Translations under genes and position numbers: made by a program
Shown here: in pieces, positions 1 to 6,860 of the stretch
How the letters are laid out: each line of letters starts with the position of its first letter
How positions within the stretch are numbered: the first letter of the stretch is position 1
Notes under the pieces: model-generated
Seen by the model: only the letters and a program-made list of their open reading frames with translations
What the model was told of the DNA's origin: nothing
The model's database searches: none
Source of the DNA: Terfezia claveryi
Lineage: Eukaryota; Ascomycota; Pezizomycetes; Pezizales; Pezizaceae
Direction: 5' to 3'
Assembly: GCA_015179025.1 (NCBI GenBank)
Contig: WHUX01000662.1
Location: 1-14,757, forward strand
DNA length: 14,757 nt

Positions 1-274
1 ATTGATGTGAGTGGCATGTACCGCTAGGTATTACAAAGATCTACAAGACAACAGCATATTTAGCGCACTTAGATTCCAACTTAAGTGGTCGGATGACTTC
101 TGCAACAGGGGCTTGATACAGTGGCTCTAAATGAATTATTAATATTCGGTAGTAGTGCTATCACATACATATGCAATGTCCTAGGTCTTTCTGACTTAGG
201 AAATTTACTAGAAGGGGTACAAGCTGCTTTCTAAACAGGCTTAGATTTGGGATTGCACTACCAAATAACTTGAG
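1..274. other. Intergenic, no gene seen
   Basis: I see no credible coding region here. Positions 61-88 carry a short stretch (AGATTCCAACTTAA then GTGGTCGG) resembling the inner part of the right arm of the inverted repeat at 439-519, so it may be a fragment of a further copy. A weak hairpin lies at about 178-200 (TCCTAGGTC / GACTTAGGA, one mismatch). Confidence 0.4.
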
Positions 275-519
275 TCTAGCACCTTTGTAAACGACTTGCA
301 AAAGCCCTCCAACCTCGTAAGTTGGAATCTGCGTGTATTGCATACTTTCTATTGTGCCGCGGTTATTTGTATTTCGCTGTTGTGCACTCTACTTCTGTTT
401 ACCATATGCTACGAAATACGGTAGTGTCACAACATCCACACAACAGAAAGTATGTAGTACACTCAGATTCCAACTTACAAGGTTGGAGGGCTTTTGAAAG
501 TCGTTACACAGGTGCTAGA
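275..519. repeat. MITE-like inverted repeat (245 bp)
   Basis: The left arm (275-356) and the right arm (439-519) are reverse complements of each other over about 80 bp with only scattered mismatches, separated by an 82 bp spacer. The outer ends read TCTAGCACCT and AGGTGCTAGA, and the cores share CAAAAGCCCTCCAACC and GTAAGTTGGAATCTG. Size, lack of a coding frame and near-complete symmetry fit a miniature inverted-repeat element or foldback repeat. I could not define a convincing target-site duplication, so the family is unknown. Confidence 0.7.
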
Positions 520-521
520 TA

Positions 522-703
522 TTAACACAAAGGTCATAGTCTTATGCAGGTCATAGTCTTATGCAGGCCATAGATGGCTATGTGGATTGCCGACCGCTTG
601 AAGCAAACATGTCCAATAATTAACATAAAGGTCATGGCCTTATGCAGGCCATACAGAACTGGAGTGACTGGCCATGTTGATTGCCGACCAAGCAAACATG
701 GCC
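522..703. repeat. Two-copy tandem repeat, period about 98 bp
   Basis: Copy 1 (522-614) and copy 2 (620-703) both run from TTAACAYAAAGGTCATRG through CTTATGCAGGCCATA to TTGCCGACC and AAGCAAACATG. Copy 1 also has an internal duplication of GTCATAGTCTTATGCAGG (533-566). The repeat lies directly next to the inverted repeat that ends at 519. There is no coding frame. Confidence 0.7.
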
Positions 704-725
704 TACTCTTATGTCCAACTTCGTA

Positions 726-868
726 GAGTCCATAAATACCCCCATAGATCCGTGAATCAATTATTCTCATTAACTATTCACAATACTTCCCGATCACAAC
801 TTGAATACCTTCCCGCCATCACCACTTCCCATTTCGTTAACACCTAATTAACTAACAACATAAATAAC
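726..868 (+). promoter_or_regulatory. Candidate promoter / 5' leader of ORF A
   Basis: A TATA-like CATAAATA lies at about 730-737, followed by an A/C/T-rich stretch with CTTCCCG and CACTTCCC motifs (about 787-835), as often seen around fungal transcription starts. It ends at a consensus splice donor. This is inferred from position and composition only. Confidence 0.3.
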
Positions 869-921
869 GTAAGTACCTCTTAAAGCATAGTTTCTAACGG
901 GGGTATCTAAAATTCCAATAG
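869..921 (+). other. Candidate 53 bp spliceosomal intron (5' UTR of ORF A)
   Basis: GTAAGT at 869-874 is a perfect fungal donor, CTAAC at 894-898 is a perfect branch-site core, and CAATAG ends at 921, placed about 25 nt after the branch site. The length is typical of filamentous-fungal introns. The first ATG after it is at 931. No transcript evidence is available, and the AT-rich context could give such motifs by chance. Confidence 0.4.
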
Positions 922-1385
922 TTCGTCTAAATGCCATCCGCAGCAAGAAGTTAGCCAGGCAAAAGCACTATTGGGGTGGGGGGAGCATGACCCCCGGTAC
1001 TCCCAATGGAGGAACGGGGTCAAGGGGTGGGCACGGACTAATGAGATAACGGGGAAAAGGCAGGCTGGTAATGCCCTCTGGCATCAATTCAAAACCTATG
1101 CCCAGCAGGAGACTGGGCTGCCTGCATCCGGAATTGCCCTAATCCAAAATGGGGCAGCGGCCATCAAAAGAGCAGCTGAGACTGCTCTCGATAAGATTTT
1201 GCAAGACGTGCTCAAAAAGGCCAGAGACACAGAGCGGGACATTAGCCCAAGTAGCAAACCTGGCTGCTAATGCTCCAGATGTCCAGTTTGGGGGGGCCGA
1301 AACTGGTCGAAATGCAGAGGACAATGGTCAGGAGGGCTTCCGAAAGCCTGTAAGACTATTCCTCATCGATCCAGCCCGGCAATGA
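911..1385 (+). pseudogene. ORF A, unclassified frameshifted coding relic
   Basis: An open frame without ATG runs from 911 to 1270 (120 codons). A second frame, open at 1149-1385, appears to continue it, with a probable one-base shift near 1200-1240. The nearest ATG (931) is in a third frame, so a small indel probably follows the start codon. The first part is tryptophan-rich ([20 protein letters not shown]). The middle is a likely amphipathic helix (about [20 protein letters not shown]). The last part, rich in A, N and G, ends at a TGA at 1383. Local base composition is balanced, unlike the AT-rich right half. I do not recognise the family. Its position just upstream of ORF B, in the same orientation, suggests one gene or a two-ORF mobile element, but this is inference. 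Confidence 0.45.
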
Positions 1386-1415
1386 GGTACAGGATAATGT
1401 TAGTAGGGAGTATAA

Positions 1416-2174
1416 ATGGATGAAGCTCCGAGCAACTGTGTTGCTATTTTGAGATCGGCATCTCTTTTAGAGATTGTGGACAAGATCCGAGAAAGAATCC
1501 CAGCGGGGAGGAAGGTGCGGGCTATCTATGGGGCACTAGAGAACCCAAGCCCAGGCAACGCAATCCCTCCTGCCACACGTCTGCAAACCGACGAAGAGGT
1601 GCAAGCCTTTTTAGAGCTAACCTCGTCAAAACCTGTTCGGGTACAAGTTATCCTTTATAGGGATCCAGCTTTGGTGCCTCCGGTTGCGGACAGTCCACCG
1701 GCAGACGATGGTGCATACTTCGAGGCTGACTTCCTTGATCCAGCAGAGGAGTATATGGACCCTGCGGAGGATTCCGACTCTTTGAGTCGAAATCTTGCCG
1801 GCTTTGCAAAGCGTACATTCCCTCGCACAGGAGGGATTCGAAGCGAAGCTAAAGATCAGGATGCGGATTAAGAGGCAAAAGAGAGCTTTGCATGCAATGA
1901 AGAGGAAGGAGCAGGAAAAGTACCCAGCTGAGGAGATCTACAATTCCGACTCTGAGGGGTGGAATATCCAGCAGGGACTGGATCCCCAACCGGAGAATGG
2001 CAGGGAAATGGTGCTAGCCAGGGGTCCGACCGCTGCCGGAATGACGGCTATGCGAGCTATGCTGGAAGTGGATCCTGCAGCTCCCCCGATAGGAATACTC
2101 GCAGGGCGAGGCGACAGGCGGCACATGATGAAGGAGTAAGGGTAGCCAATGAGGCATGGAGGGCTTTGGGATAA
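1416..2174 (+). pseudogene. ORF B, unclassified frameshifted gene with possible PB1/ubiquitin-like fold
   Basis: The ATG at 1416 (TATAAATGG context) opens 151 codons to 1871. Coding character then moves to another frame from about 1825 to 2095 (basic segment [20 protein letters not shown], then AEEIYNSDSEGW and NGREM), and back to the first frame for the end (ARRQAAHDEGVRVANEAWRA, stop at 2172-2174). Two frameshifts are therefore likely, giving an ancestral protein of about 250 residues. The N-terminal part has alternating hydrophobic strands and the motif [12 protein letters not shown] followed by [10 protein letters not shown], which resembles the end of a PB1/ubiquitin-like fold. This is only a resemblance. 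An acidic stretch ([18 protein letters not shown]) precedes the basic region. An AATAAA signal lies about 140 bp downstream. I cannot name the protein. Confidence 0.5.
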
Positions 2175-2224
2175 GGTTGGTATGTGGAGGCAGGCACAGA
2201 GGTCTGTGCCAGGGTCTGTTCATT

Positions 2225-2293
2225 GGGATTTTTTTTTTGGGTGGTCGTTGGGATTTTTTTGGGGGTGGTTGTCGGGATTTTTTTGGGGGTGGA
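2225..2293. repeat. T-tract/G-rich minisatellite, three units
   Basis: Three units of about 24-25 bp begin at 2225, 2250 and 2274. Each has the plan GGGAT, a run of 7-10 T, GGGKGG, and a short variable end. Strong strand asymmetry (T and G on the + strand) places it in the presumed 3' untranslated region of ORF B. Confidence 0.75.
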
Positions 2294-2316
2294 TATAGTT
2301 AGCAATTTGAGTTTTT

Positions 2317-2322
2317 AATAAA
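2317..2322 (+). terminator. Candidate polyadenylation signal AATAAA
   Basis: AATAAA occurs in TTTTTAATAAAGGCATTG after the ORF B stop and the minisatellite. Position and context fit a eukaryotic 3' end for ORF B. Confidence 0.4.
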
Positions 2323-2387
2323 GGCATTGAACGCTGTGCATTGGAATTTTACCCTTCCAAACCTTCTGTGCGAGTCTTTCCTCTACA

Positions 2388-2465
2388 ATGGTTCGAAAAT
2401 CATCCTCTCAACAAGCCCCTCTCCAGCAGAGCAGGCAGCCATAAACTAAGGCCTCTAAGCAATAG
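2388..2465 (+). pseudogene. Possible start of a further ORF, immediately broken
   Basis: The ATG at 2388 begins MVRKSSSQQAPLQQSRQP, then a TAA (2442-2444) and, after five more codons, a TAG (2463-2465). Both could be CAA/CAG glutamine codons changed by C to T. A Ser/Gln/Pro-rich start is common in disordered N-termini of fungal proteins and transposon ORFs. It may be the first exon of the relic seen at 3133-3720, but that is not shown. Confidence 0.2.
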
Positions 2466-3132
2466 CTCCTAGTATTGACCATGGCAAGAATTGAAACTGG
2501 GGTTGATACAGGAATAAATCTTGTTCGATGAAGAGGAATGTGGATTGTAATATTTTGGCTACATTATAAGTAATTCCAATTTCATATGATAAGGAAATGA
2601 ATCCTGTTCCGTTCCTGTCCGATTTAGATGAGGAAATACTCGTTGACACTACTGTCTCCGCCAGGCATTGGAAAGGCATATGAGCATTTTCGGCGATTCC
2701 CAGTGTTTGCAACCTTTGCCAGACGCCAAAAAAGATTGTGACAAATACACATTATACAGAAAACCACTGTTAACACCTGAGGAAATACTCTGCTGATATA
2801 GCATGCTTAGTCCAAGGCCAAACGGAGCCATGCTATGTGGAACGAGTAAAGGAGGTGGATACCTTTGTATAGTACCAATCTTTTCTGGTCGGCTTGCTAA
2901 TTGGAAACACTCAAAGCTGTACAATCTGAATAAGATCACATCTTATATTTGAATGTCGAGCCAGCATCAGAGGTGTATGATATTGGCCGGTTACAAAGGA
3001 AAGCATGAAGACCCAGGTTGAGTACTTGCTAGATGGGATCGATTCATCTGTAGGCAAAGCAGTCCAGCGTAAGTTGATGGAGTTGCAGATCCCAGACGAG
3101 TAGCTTATAGTCCAAGATCAACGCTAATAGTC
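2466..3132. other. Degraded sequence, no confident gene
   Basis: Short open stretches exist on both strands, none longer than about 95 codons and none with recognisable motifs. A + strand fragment at about 3004-3100 (VEYLLDGIDSSVGKAV, KLMELQIPDE) looks protein-like and may belong to the relic that follows. The sequence is probably decayed transposon. Confidence 0.35.
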
Positions 3133-3720
3133 GGAAAGGAACTCAAGGGTCGCTTCCGCGCCGAGGAGATCGTTGCGATTATATATCAGCGGTATTTCCA
3201 GGGCTCAAAATGCAGGGGAATAGGGACCCAGATTTCCTAATAAGATAAATGGTGTCTTCATATGCTTTTGGCATCAGCCATGCGTCATAGTTTAAGGCAT
3301 GGAGGAAGGGCGAGATTGCTCCGGTGATGCAGGAGTTTAAATATGAGACTGCCTGGTGTAAGTTGTGCATGACCTATAATGAGGGGCGAAAGTACTCACT
3401 GCGTTGGAAAATGATAACGTGAAACAGGACATATGAGAGACTCAAGAATACATGGGAGATACATCCAAAAGTAATACAGGAGCTTATTGTGAATAACATA
3501 AGGCTGACCTGGCACATCGAATTGCAGCTCAAGTAAGGATTTTGGAACGAGAACCGTTGACGCACACAGGTCGAAGATGAAGCAAATATGAGGCAGAATT
3601 GAGAAAGAGCTAGAGCACTCGTACGACAGATTGAATGTGCAGCACACAAACGCGTCGTGAAGGGAGCCAATTAGAGATTCTTCTGTAGAGTTGGCAGGGC
3701 CATTGGACCCGATTGTTGAT
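3133..3720 (+). pseudogene. Degenerate coding relic of unknown family
   Basis: A + strand segment at 3133-3237 reads GKELKGRFRAEEIVAII then YQRYFQGSKCRGIGTQIS. After a frameshift near 3240, a second frame reads on to about 3720 with blocks such as KAWRKGEIAPVMQEFKYETA, WCKLCMTYNEGRKYSLRWKM and RTYERLKNTWEIHPKV. This second frame holds six stops (3288 TAG, 3420 TGA, 3534 TAA, 3558 TGA, 3600 TGA, 3672 TAG), several explicable as mutated Trp, Gln or Arg codons. A CxxC pair (WCKLC) and the many Trp, Tyr and charged residues support true coding ancestry. I do not recognise the family. A transposon protein is likely from context. The stop density alone does not prove coding. Confidence 0.4.
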
Positions 3721-4208
3721 GATGAACTGGAGGGAGTGGAGATATAGACGAAGAGGGTGGAGATTTGGACAGCGGAGCAGGGATTTGGACATTAATTTCG
3801 ACGGAGCGGATACGGAGTAACTGAACAGTCGGATAGGGACTGGAAGCGAATATAGTAGGGGAGGAAGGGTTTTCCTAGATCAGTTCCCAGTTAGTTCTGT
3901 CTCCATATGGTAATTGGTTTTGTTTTTCTTGTCGTCGGTATTAGTTCTTTTCTCTTGTCGCTTGCTTGTTTCTCTCTGTGTTTCACTCCACATGTTTTTC
4001 TCTACATGTTTCTCTCACTGTGCTTTTTATTACTGAGTAATTTGTGGCTGGGACGTGATATAATCGGTGAGAGGGGGGAGGACGCAGCGCGTTGGATTTC
4101 ATTTGGTGGTAGTTTGTAGGTGTGGCCATAGGTTCGGAATGTGTTTTTTAGTCATGGAAAATAGAAGTCAAACAAAGAAAACCTCGTGTTTGTGCCAAGA
4201 ATGAGTGA
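3721..4208. other. Low-complexity region with strand-biased composition
   Basis: From about 3905 to 4035 the + strand is pyrimidine-rich (CTTTTCTCTTGTCG, TTTCTCTC repeats). After about 4040 it becomes purine-rich. A 70-codon hydrophobic ORF (3907-4119) exists but follows from the T-rich composition, so I do not annotate it as a gene. Confidence 0.4.
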
Positions 4209-4385
4209 TCGATTTAGAACGAAGATAAATTAAATCACAAGCATCAGAAGAGCAATTGTTAGGAAGGGGAACTTAGAAACGCGATATGTCGCATTAAAAA
4301 CTTCAGAAGGAGAATTGTAGGAAGGGAAACTTAGGAACGTGATGTGTCGGATTGAAAACATCACAAAGACAATAGGGAGAAGTTC
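4209..4385. repeat. Degenerate tandem repeat, period about 58-59 bp
   Basis: Two main copies lie at 4242-4300 and 4301-4358, with a partial copy before (about 4209-4241) and after (about 4359-4385). Shared blocks are TCAGAAG-GAGAATTGT, AGGAAGGG-AACTTAG and ACGYGATRTGTCGSATT. The + strand is purine-rich. Confidence 0.65.
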
Positions 4386-4789
4386 AAGCCAGGAAGACGC
4401 GGGATAGGAGGTGTAACTTTAAGGAGCGGATTGTGTGCATATCGAGTTGGGACGGTGAGATATGTGAGTGACAACAGGAAAAGGAGGAGAATAGGTTGGG
4501 CGAATGCAGGAGAATGCAAAGGGTGAACGCATGCTTGCAAAGTCAAGAGACAGAGGTAGGAGTAGAAGAGAAGTGAGGCTGAAGCGGAATGAGGGGAACG
4601 CAAAACATTGGATTGGAAACTTAGCAAAGCGGATAACGCTGGGATGTTATAGGGAAAGAGGTATGCATAGATACCGTGTAGAAACAGTGTAAAGGTAACA
4701 TGGTGGTTCAGGGAGTTGGAAGCACCAGAGGTACGCCAGGAAGGGAACATGGAACACTAGTGCGTCACAAGGCTTAGTTCTGCAATAGA
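4386..4789. other. Purine-rich spacer, no confident gene
   Basis: The + strand is rich in A and G. The long complementary-strand frame over 4361-4750 (129 codons) is mostly Leu, Ser, Pro and Phe, as expected from a pyrimidine-rich strand, and shows no domain. A stretch at about 4590-4640 vaguely resembles the tandem repeat upstream (GGAACGCAAAACATTGGATTGG, AACTTAG). Confidence 0.4.
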
Positions 4790-4818
4790 GCGCCAGGTGC
4801 ACCTGGTGCACCTGGCGC
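4790..4818. repeat. Perfect 29 bp palindrome at the 5' edge of the retroelement relic
   Basis: Arms of 14 bp (GCGCCAGGTGCACC and its exact reverse complement) flank a single T. It is also a tandem of the 9-mer GGTGCACCT. In the integrase frame it would read as an Ala-Pro-Gly repeat. It lies just before recognisable integrase sequence starts and marks the truncation point. Confidence 0.9.
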
Positions 4819-4825
4819 AAATAAA

Positions 4826-6001
4826 CTCGTTGCTGATGTACAGAACTGCCATATTTGCAAGTGTACTAAGCCTACCCATCATGTTCTTTATGGGACCCTG
4901 AAGCCCCTGGAGATCCCAGACCAGCCTTGGCAACACCTAACTATGGACTTTGTAACTGGGTTACTGGAGGATTCGGAGTTTAATGCTATTCTTATGGTAG
5001 TAGACCGATTGACTAAAATGAGGCATATTATACCTTGCTATGATACCTGTTCTGCCCGGGACCTCGCTGGCCTCTACCTCAACCATGTATTCCACTACCA
5101 TGGTCTCCCCAAGTTAGTCGTCTTAGACCGCAGCCCCTAATTCGTCTCGGACTTCTGGAAGGTATTCTGTGAGCTTCTGGGAATTAACGTACACCTCTCC
5201 ACGGCATATCACCCCCAAACAGATGGTCAGTCTGAGCAAATGAATGCGATCATGAAGCAGTACCTGAGAGCATATGTCAATTACTAGCAAAAGAACTGGG
5301 TTTCACTGCTGGAAACCTGTGAGTTCGCCGCTAACAACCATTTCTTGGAGTCTCTAAAAACCTCCCCATTCCTGGCCAATTATAACTGGTACCCTCATTT
5401 CATGGACTCTCTAGCACCTCTGCACAAGGCTAGGGAGAACACCCCAGCTAAGGAGTTTGCTACGGAGATTGCTGAGTTGCACTCCATACTAAGAGCTGAA
5501 CTGGTATATGCTCAAGCTAGGCAAGTAGAGTATGCCAATAGATCACAGTTACCAGCTTCCAAGTATCAGCCAGAAGATAAGGTGTGGCTCTCCAACAGGC
5601 ACTTCTAGATGGAACCGCCATCTCGCAAGCTCAACTACAAGTTCCTGGGTCCATTCGAGGTGGTGGCCGTTGTAGGCACTCATGCCTATCGATTGAGGTT
5701 TCCCAAAGACATCAAACGCTATCTGGTTGTACATGTATCAGAATTTAAGCTAGCGGCTGACGATTCCCTCCCAGGGTAAAAACACCCTCCTCCCCCTCCT
5801 GTAGTGATCGAGGGTGAAGAGGAGTGGGAGGTCGAAGAGGCATTGGACTCAAGGAAGAGGTACAGTTATCTGCAAAACAAGGTTAAATAGTTAGGGGACG
5901 AGGAGGCTATCTGGGAACCTGCTGAGGATCTGGAAAATGCTCAGGATCTGGTCTCCCTGTTCCATCAGCGATACTCGAGGAAGCCCCGTACAGTTGAGTG
6001 A
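4826..6001 (+). pseudogene. Ty3/gypsy integrase with C-terminal chromodomain, nonsense-mutated
   Basis: One frame holds the whole relic, about 390 codons. A partial zinc finger shows CxxC at 4847-4858 (CHIC); the His half is missing. The core has Asp in MDFVTGLL (4946), Asp in VVLDRSP (5126) and Glu in TDGQSEQMN (5234), which is DD35E spacing, plus the hallmarks [16 protein letters not shown] and FAANN. A GPY/F-type LGPFEV lies at 5645-5662. The chromodomain spans about 5819-5985 (EEEWEVEEALDSR to DLVSLFHQRYSRKP). In-frame stops are at 5138 (TAA), 5285 (TAG), 5606 (TAG), 5777 (TAA) and 5888 (TAG); the natural stop is TGA at 5999-6001. The first four fit CAA/CAG changed by C to T, and the fifth sits where the chromodomain normally has Trp (TGG to TAG). 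All five fit CpA to TpA on one strand. In an intact element this enzyme would insert retrotransposon cDNA, with the chromodomain directing it to heterochromatin. This copy cannot make it. Confidence 0.9.
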
Positions 6002-6058
6002 TCTCCCCATGTCTGAGTTGGTGTTTTTGTTATTGTTCTTATTGTTATTGACTCTGTT

Positions 6059-6079
6059 ATCACCTGCAATGCAGGTGAT
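6059..6079. repeat. Perfect 21 bp palindrome (ATCACCTGCA-A-TGCAGGTGAT)
   Basis: Ten-base arms flank one A, downstream of the integrase stop and upstream of the polypurine tract. The same unit recurs inside the LTR at 6238-6291, so it belongs to the element. Confidence 0.85.
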
Positions 6080-6194
6080 GGGTCTTTATTGTTGTTCGGA
6101 ATTGGGGTTCTCGTTCTTGCACTTGTTGTTGTTTCCTGTATTGATATTGCTAGTGGATGTGACCAAAGCCTCCTTGTTGCTGGAGCTCCACCCT

Positions 6195-6207
6195 AAAGGG
6201 GGGATAG
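6195..6207 (+). promoter_or_regulatory. Polypurine tract (plus-strand primer site)
   Basis: AAAGGGGGGATAG lies directly before the LTR start at 6208. This purine run is the usual RNase H-resistant primer for plus-strand DNA synthesis in LTR retroelements. Position and composition fit the family. Confidence 0.8.
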
Positions 6208-6237
6208 TATCACAATGGCATGCTTAGTTGTCTTTGT

Positions 6238-6291
6238 CATTACATGCAATGCAGGTGATGGGTTATCACCTGCGGCACAGGTAATAGGTTA
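6238..6291. repeat. Hairpin cluster in LTR U3
   Basis: TGCAATGCAGGTGATGGGTTATCACCTGC holds a perfect 9 bp inverted repeat (GCAGGTGAT / ATCACCTGC, 5 nt loop, 6251-6273). It is followed by an imperfect copy (CACAGGTAAT). It is built from the same unit as the palindrome at 6059-6079. A role as a binding or regulatory site is possible but not shown. Confidence 0.7.
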
Positions 6292-6366
6292 TTAATATCC
6301 TGCTTAGCTCCCGAAATAGGGATCTTGGTAAGCTTATTCTCTCCGTTGCCTTGGCCCGGAATTATG

Positions 6367-6374
6367 TATATATA
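6367..6374 (+). promoter_or_regulatory. TATA box of the LTR promoter
   Basis: TATATATA lies in ATTATGTATATATAGCCCC, a classic LTR core promoter context. Transcription (the U3/R border) would start roughly 25-60 bp downstream. Confidence 0.55.
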
Positions 6375-6662
6375 GCCCCTATTCCTCGTACTATCATTGG
6401 ATCCCCATCTAACATCTTGTATACCCAATACAGGACCTTGCCTCTCCCAGTGCTCGTGCACCTTCCTTGTGCACCCTCTTGTCTCGTGAACAGCTCTGCA
6501 GTACAGCTGCCTCCCTCCGACATACTCGGCAACTGCCTCCGCATGTCTCGTGCCTCTTGCCCTCTGCCTCTCTTGCCTCTTGCCCTTGCTCTAGTATACC
6601 TCTTGGTCGCCTTGTCTCTAGAGCCGTCATCACATAAGTGAGGAATCTATTGTAACATATAC

Positions 6663-6797
6663 ATGATAGAGGAGGCAATCCAAGCCGAGTGTGAAGCCAT
6701 ATTAAGGGGAAGGATGAGTCTATATAATCTGATCCCCAAGCTCAATATTGCAAATATAGAGGACTTTTTTGAAGAAATATTGGAAGAGAAGATTAGA
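6663..6797 (+). pseudogene. Short acidic helical ORF fragment
   Basis: The ATG at 6663, six bases after the LTR end, opens 45 codons to a TAG-free stretch ending just before a TAA at 6798. It begins MIEEAIQAECEAILRG and continues with LYNLIPKLNIANIEDFF and EEILEEKI. Beyond that TAA, which could be a mutated CAA, the frame stays open for 15 more codons (KYEQAIKYVKSSS) to 6846. The charged amphipathic make-up is unlike the neighbouring AT-rich noise. It may be the remains of a gene interrupted by the LTR element. Family unknown. Confidence 0.3.
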
Positions 6798-6860
6798 TAA
6801 TACAAGTATGAGCAAGCTATAAAGTATGTAAAGTCAAGTTCTTTATAACAAATATAGCAA

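Larger units (their letters stand above)
4826..6657 (+). mobile_element. 5'-truncated Ty3/gypsy chromovirus relic
   Basis: The 3' part of an LTR retrotransposon, in order: integrase with zinc-finger remnant, catalytic core, GPY/F region and chromodomain; then a 3' untranslated stretch, polypurine tract and 3' LTR. Gag, protease, reverse transcriptase, RNase H and the 5' LTR are absent from the window, so the 5' target-site duplication cannot be tested. The order integrase then chromodomain is that of chromoviruses (Ty3/gypsy), common in filamentous fungi. Confidence 0.85.
6208..6657 (+). repeat. 3' LTR of the Ty3/gypsy element (450 bp)
   Basis: It starts TATCACA, presumably TGTCACA with G to A at position 2, right after the polypurine tract. 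It ends TGTAACA at 6651-6657, giving near TG...CA ends with short inverted termini. It holds a TATA box (6367-6374), hairpin-forming repeats in the presumed U3 (6238-6291), and a CT-rich downstream half. The 3' edge is inferred, because no second LTR is available to compare. Confidence 0.65.

Noticed and set aside
3907..4119. 70-codon hydrophobic ORF resembling a membrane protein
   Set aside because: It is T-rich low-complexity sequence, and its hydrophobicity is a composition artefact.
4209..4385. CRISPR array
   Set aside because: The units are long (58-59 bp), contiguous without unique spacers and degenerate, which fits a tandem repeat, and the organism is eukaryotic.
4361..4750. 129-codon minus-strand ORF
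   Set aside because: Low-complexity Leu/Ser/Pro/Phe composition follows from the pyrimidine-rich strand, it overlaps the tandem repeat, and it has no motif.
6351..6641. 96-codon ORF in the LTR (and minus-strand ORFs over the same region)
   Set aside because: It lies within the LTR, is rich in Leu/Pro/Ser from CT-rich DNA, and is non-coding in this element class.
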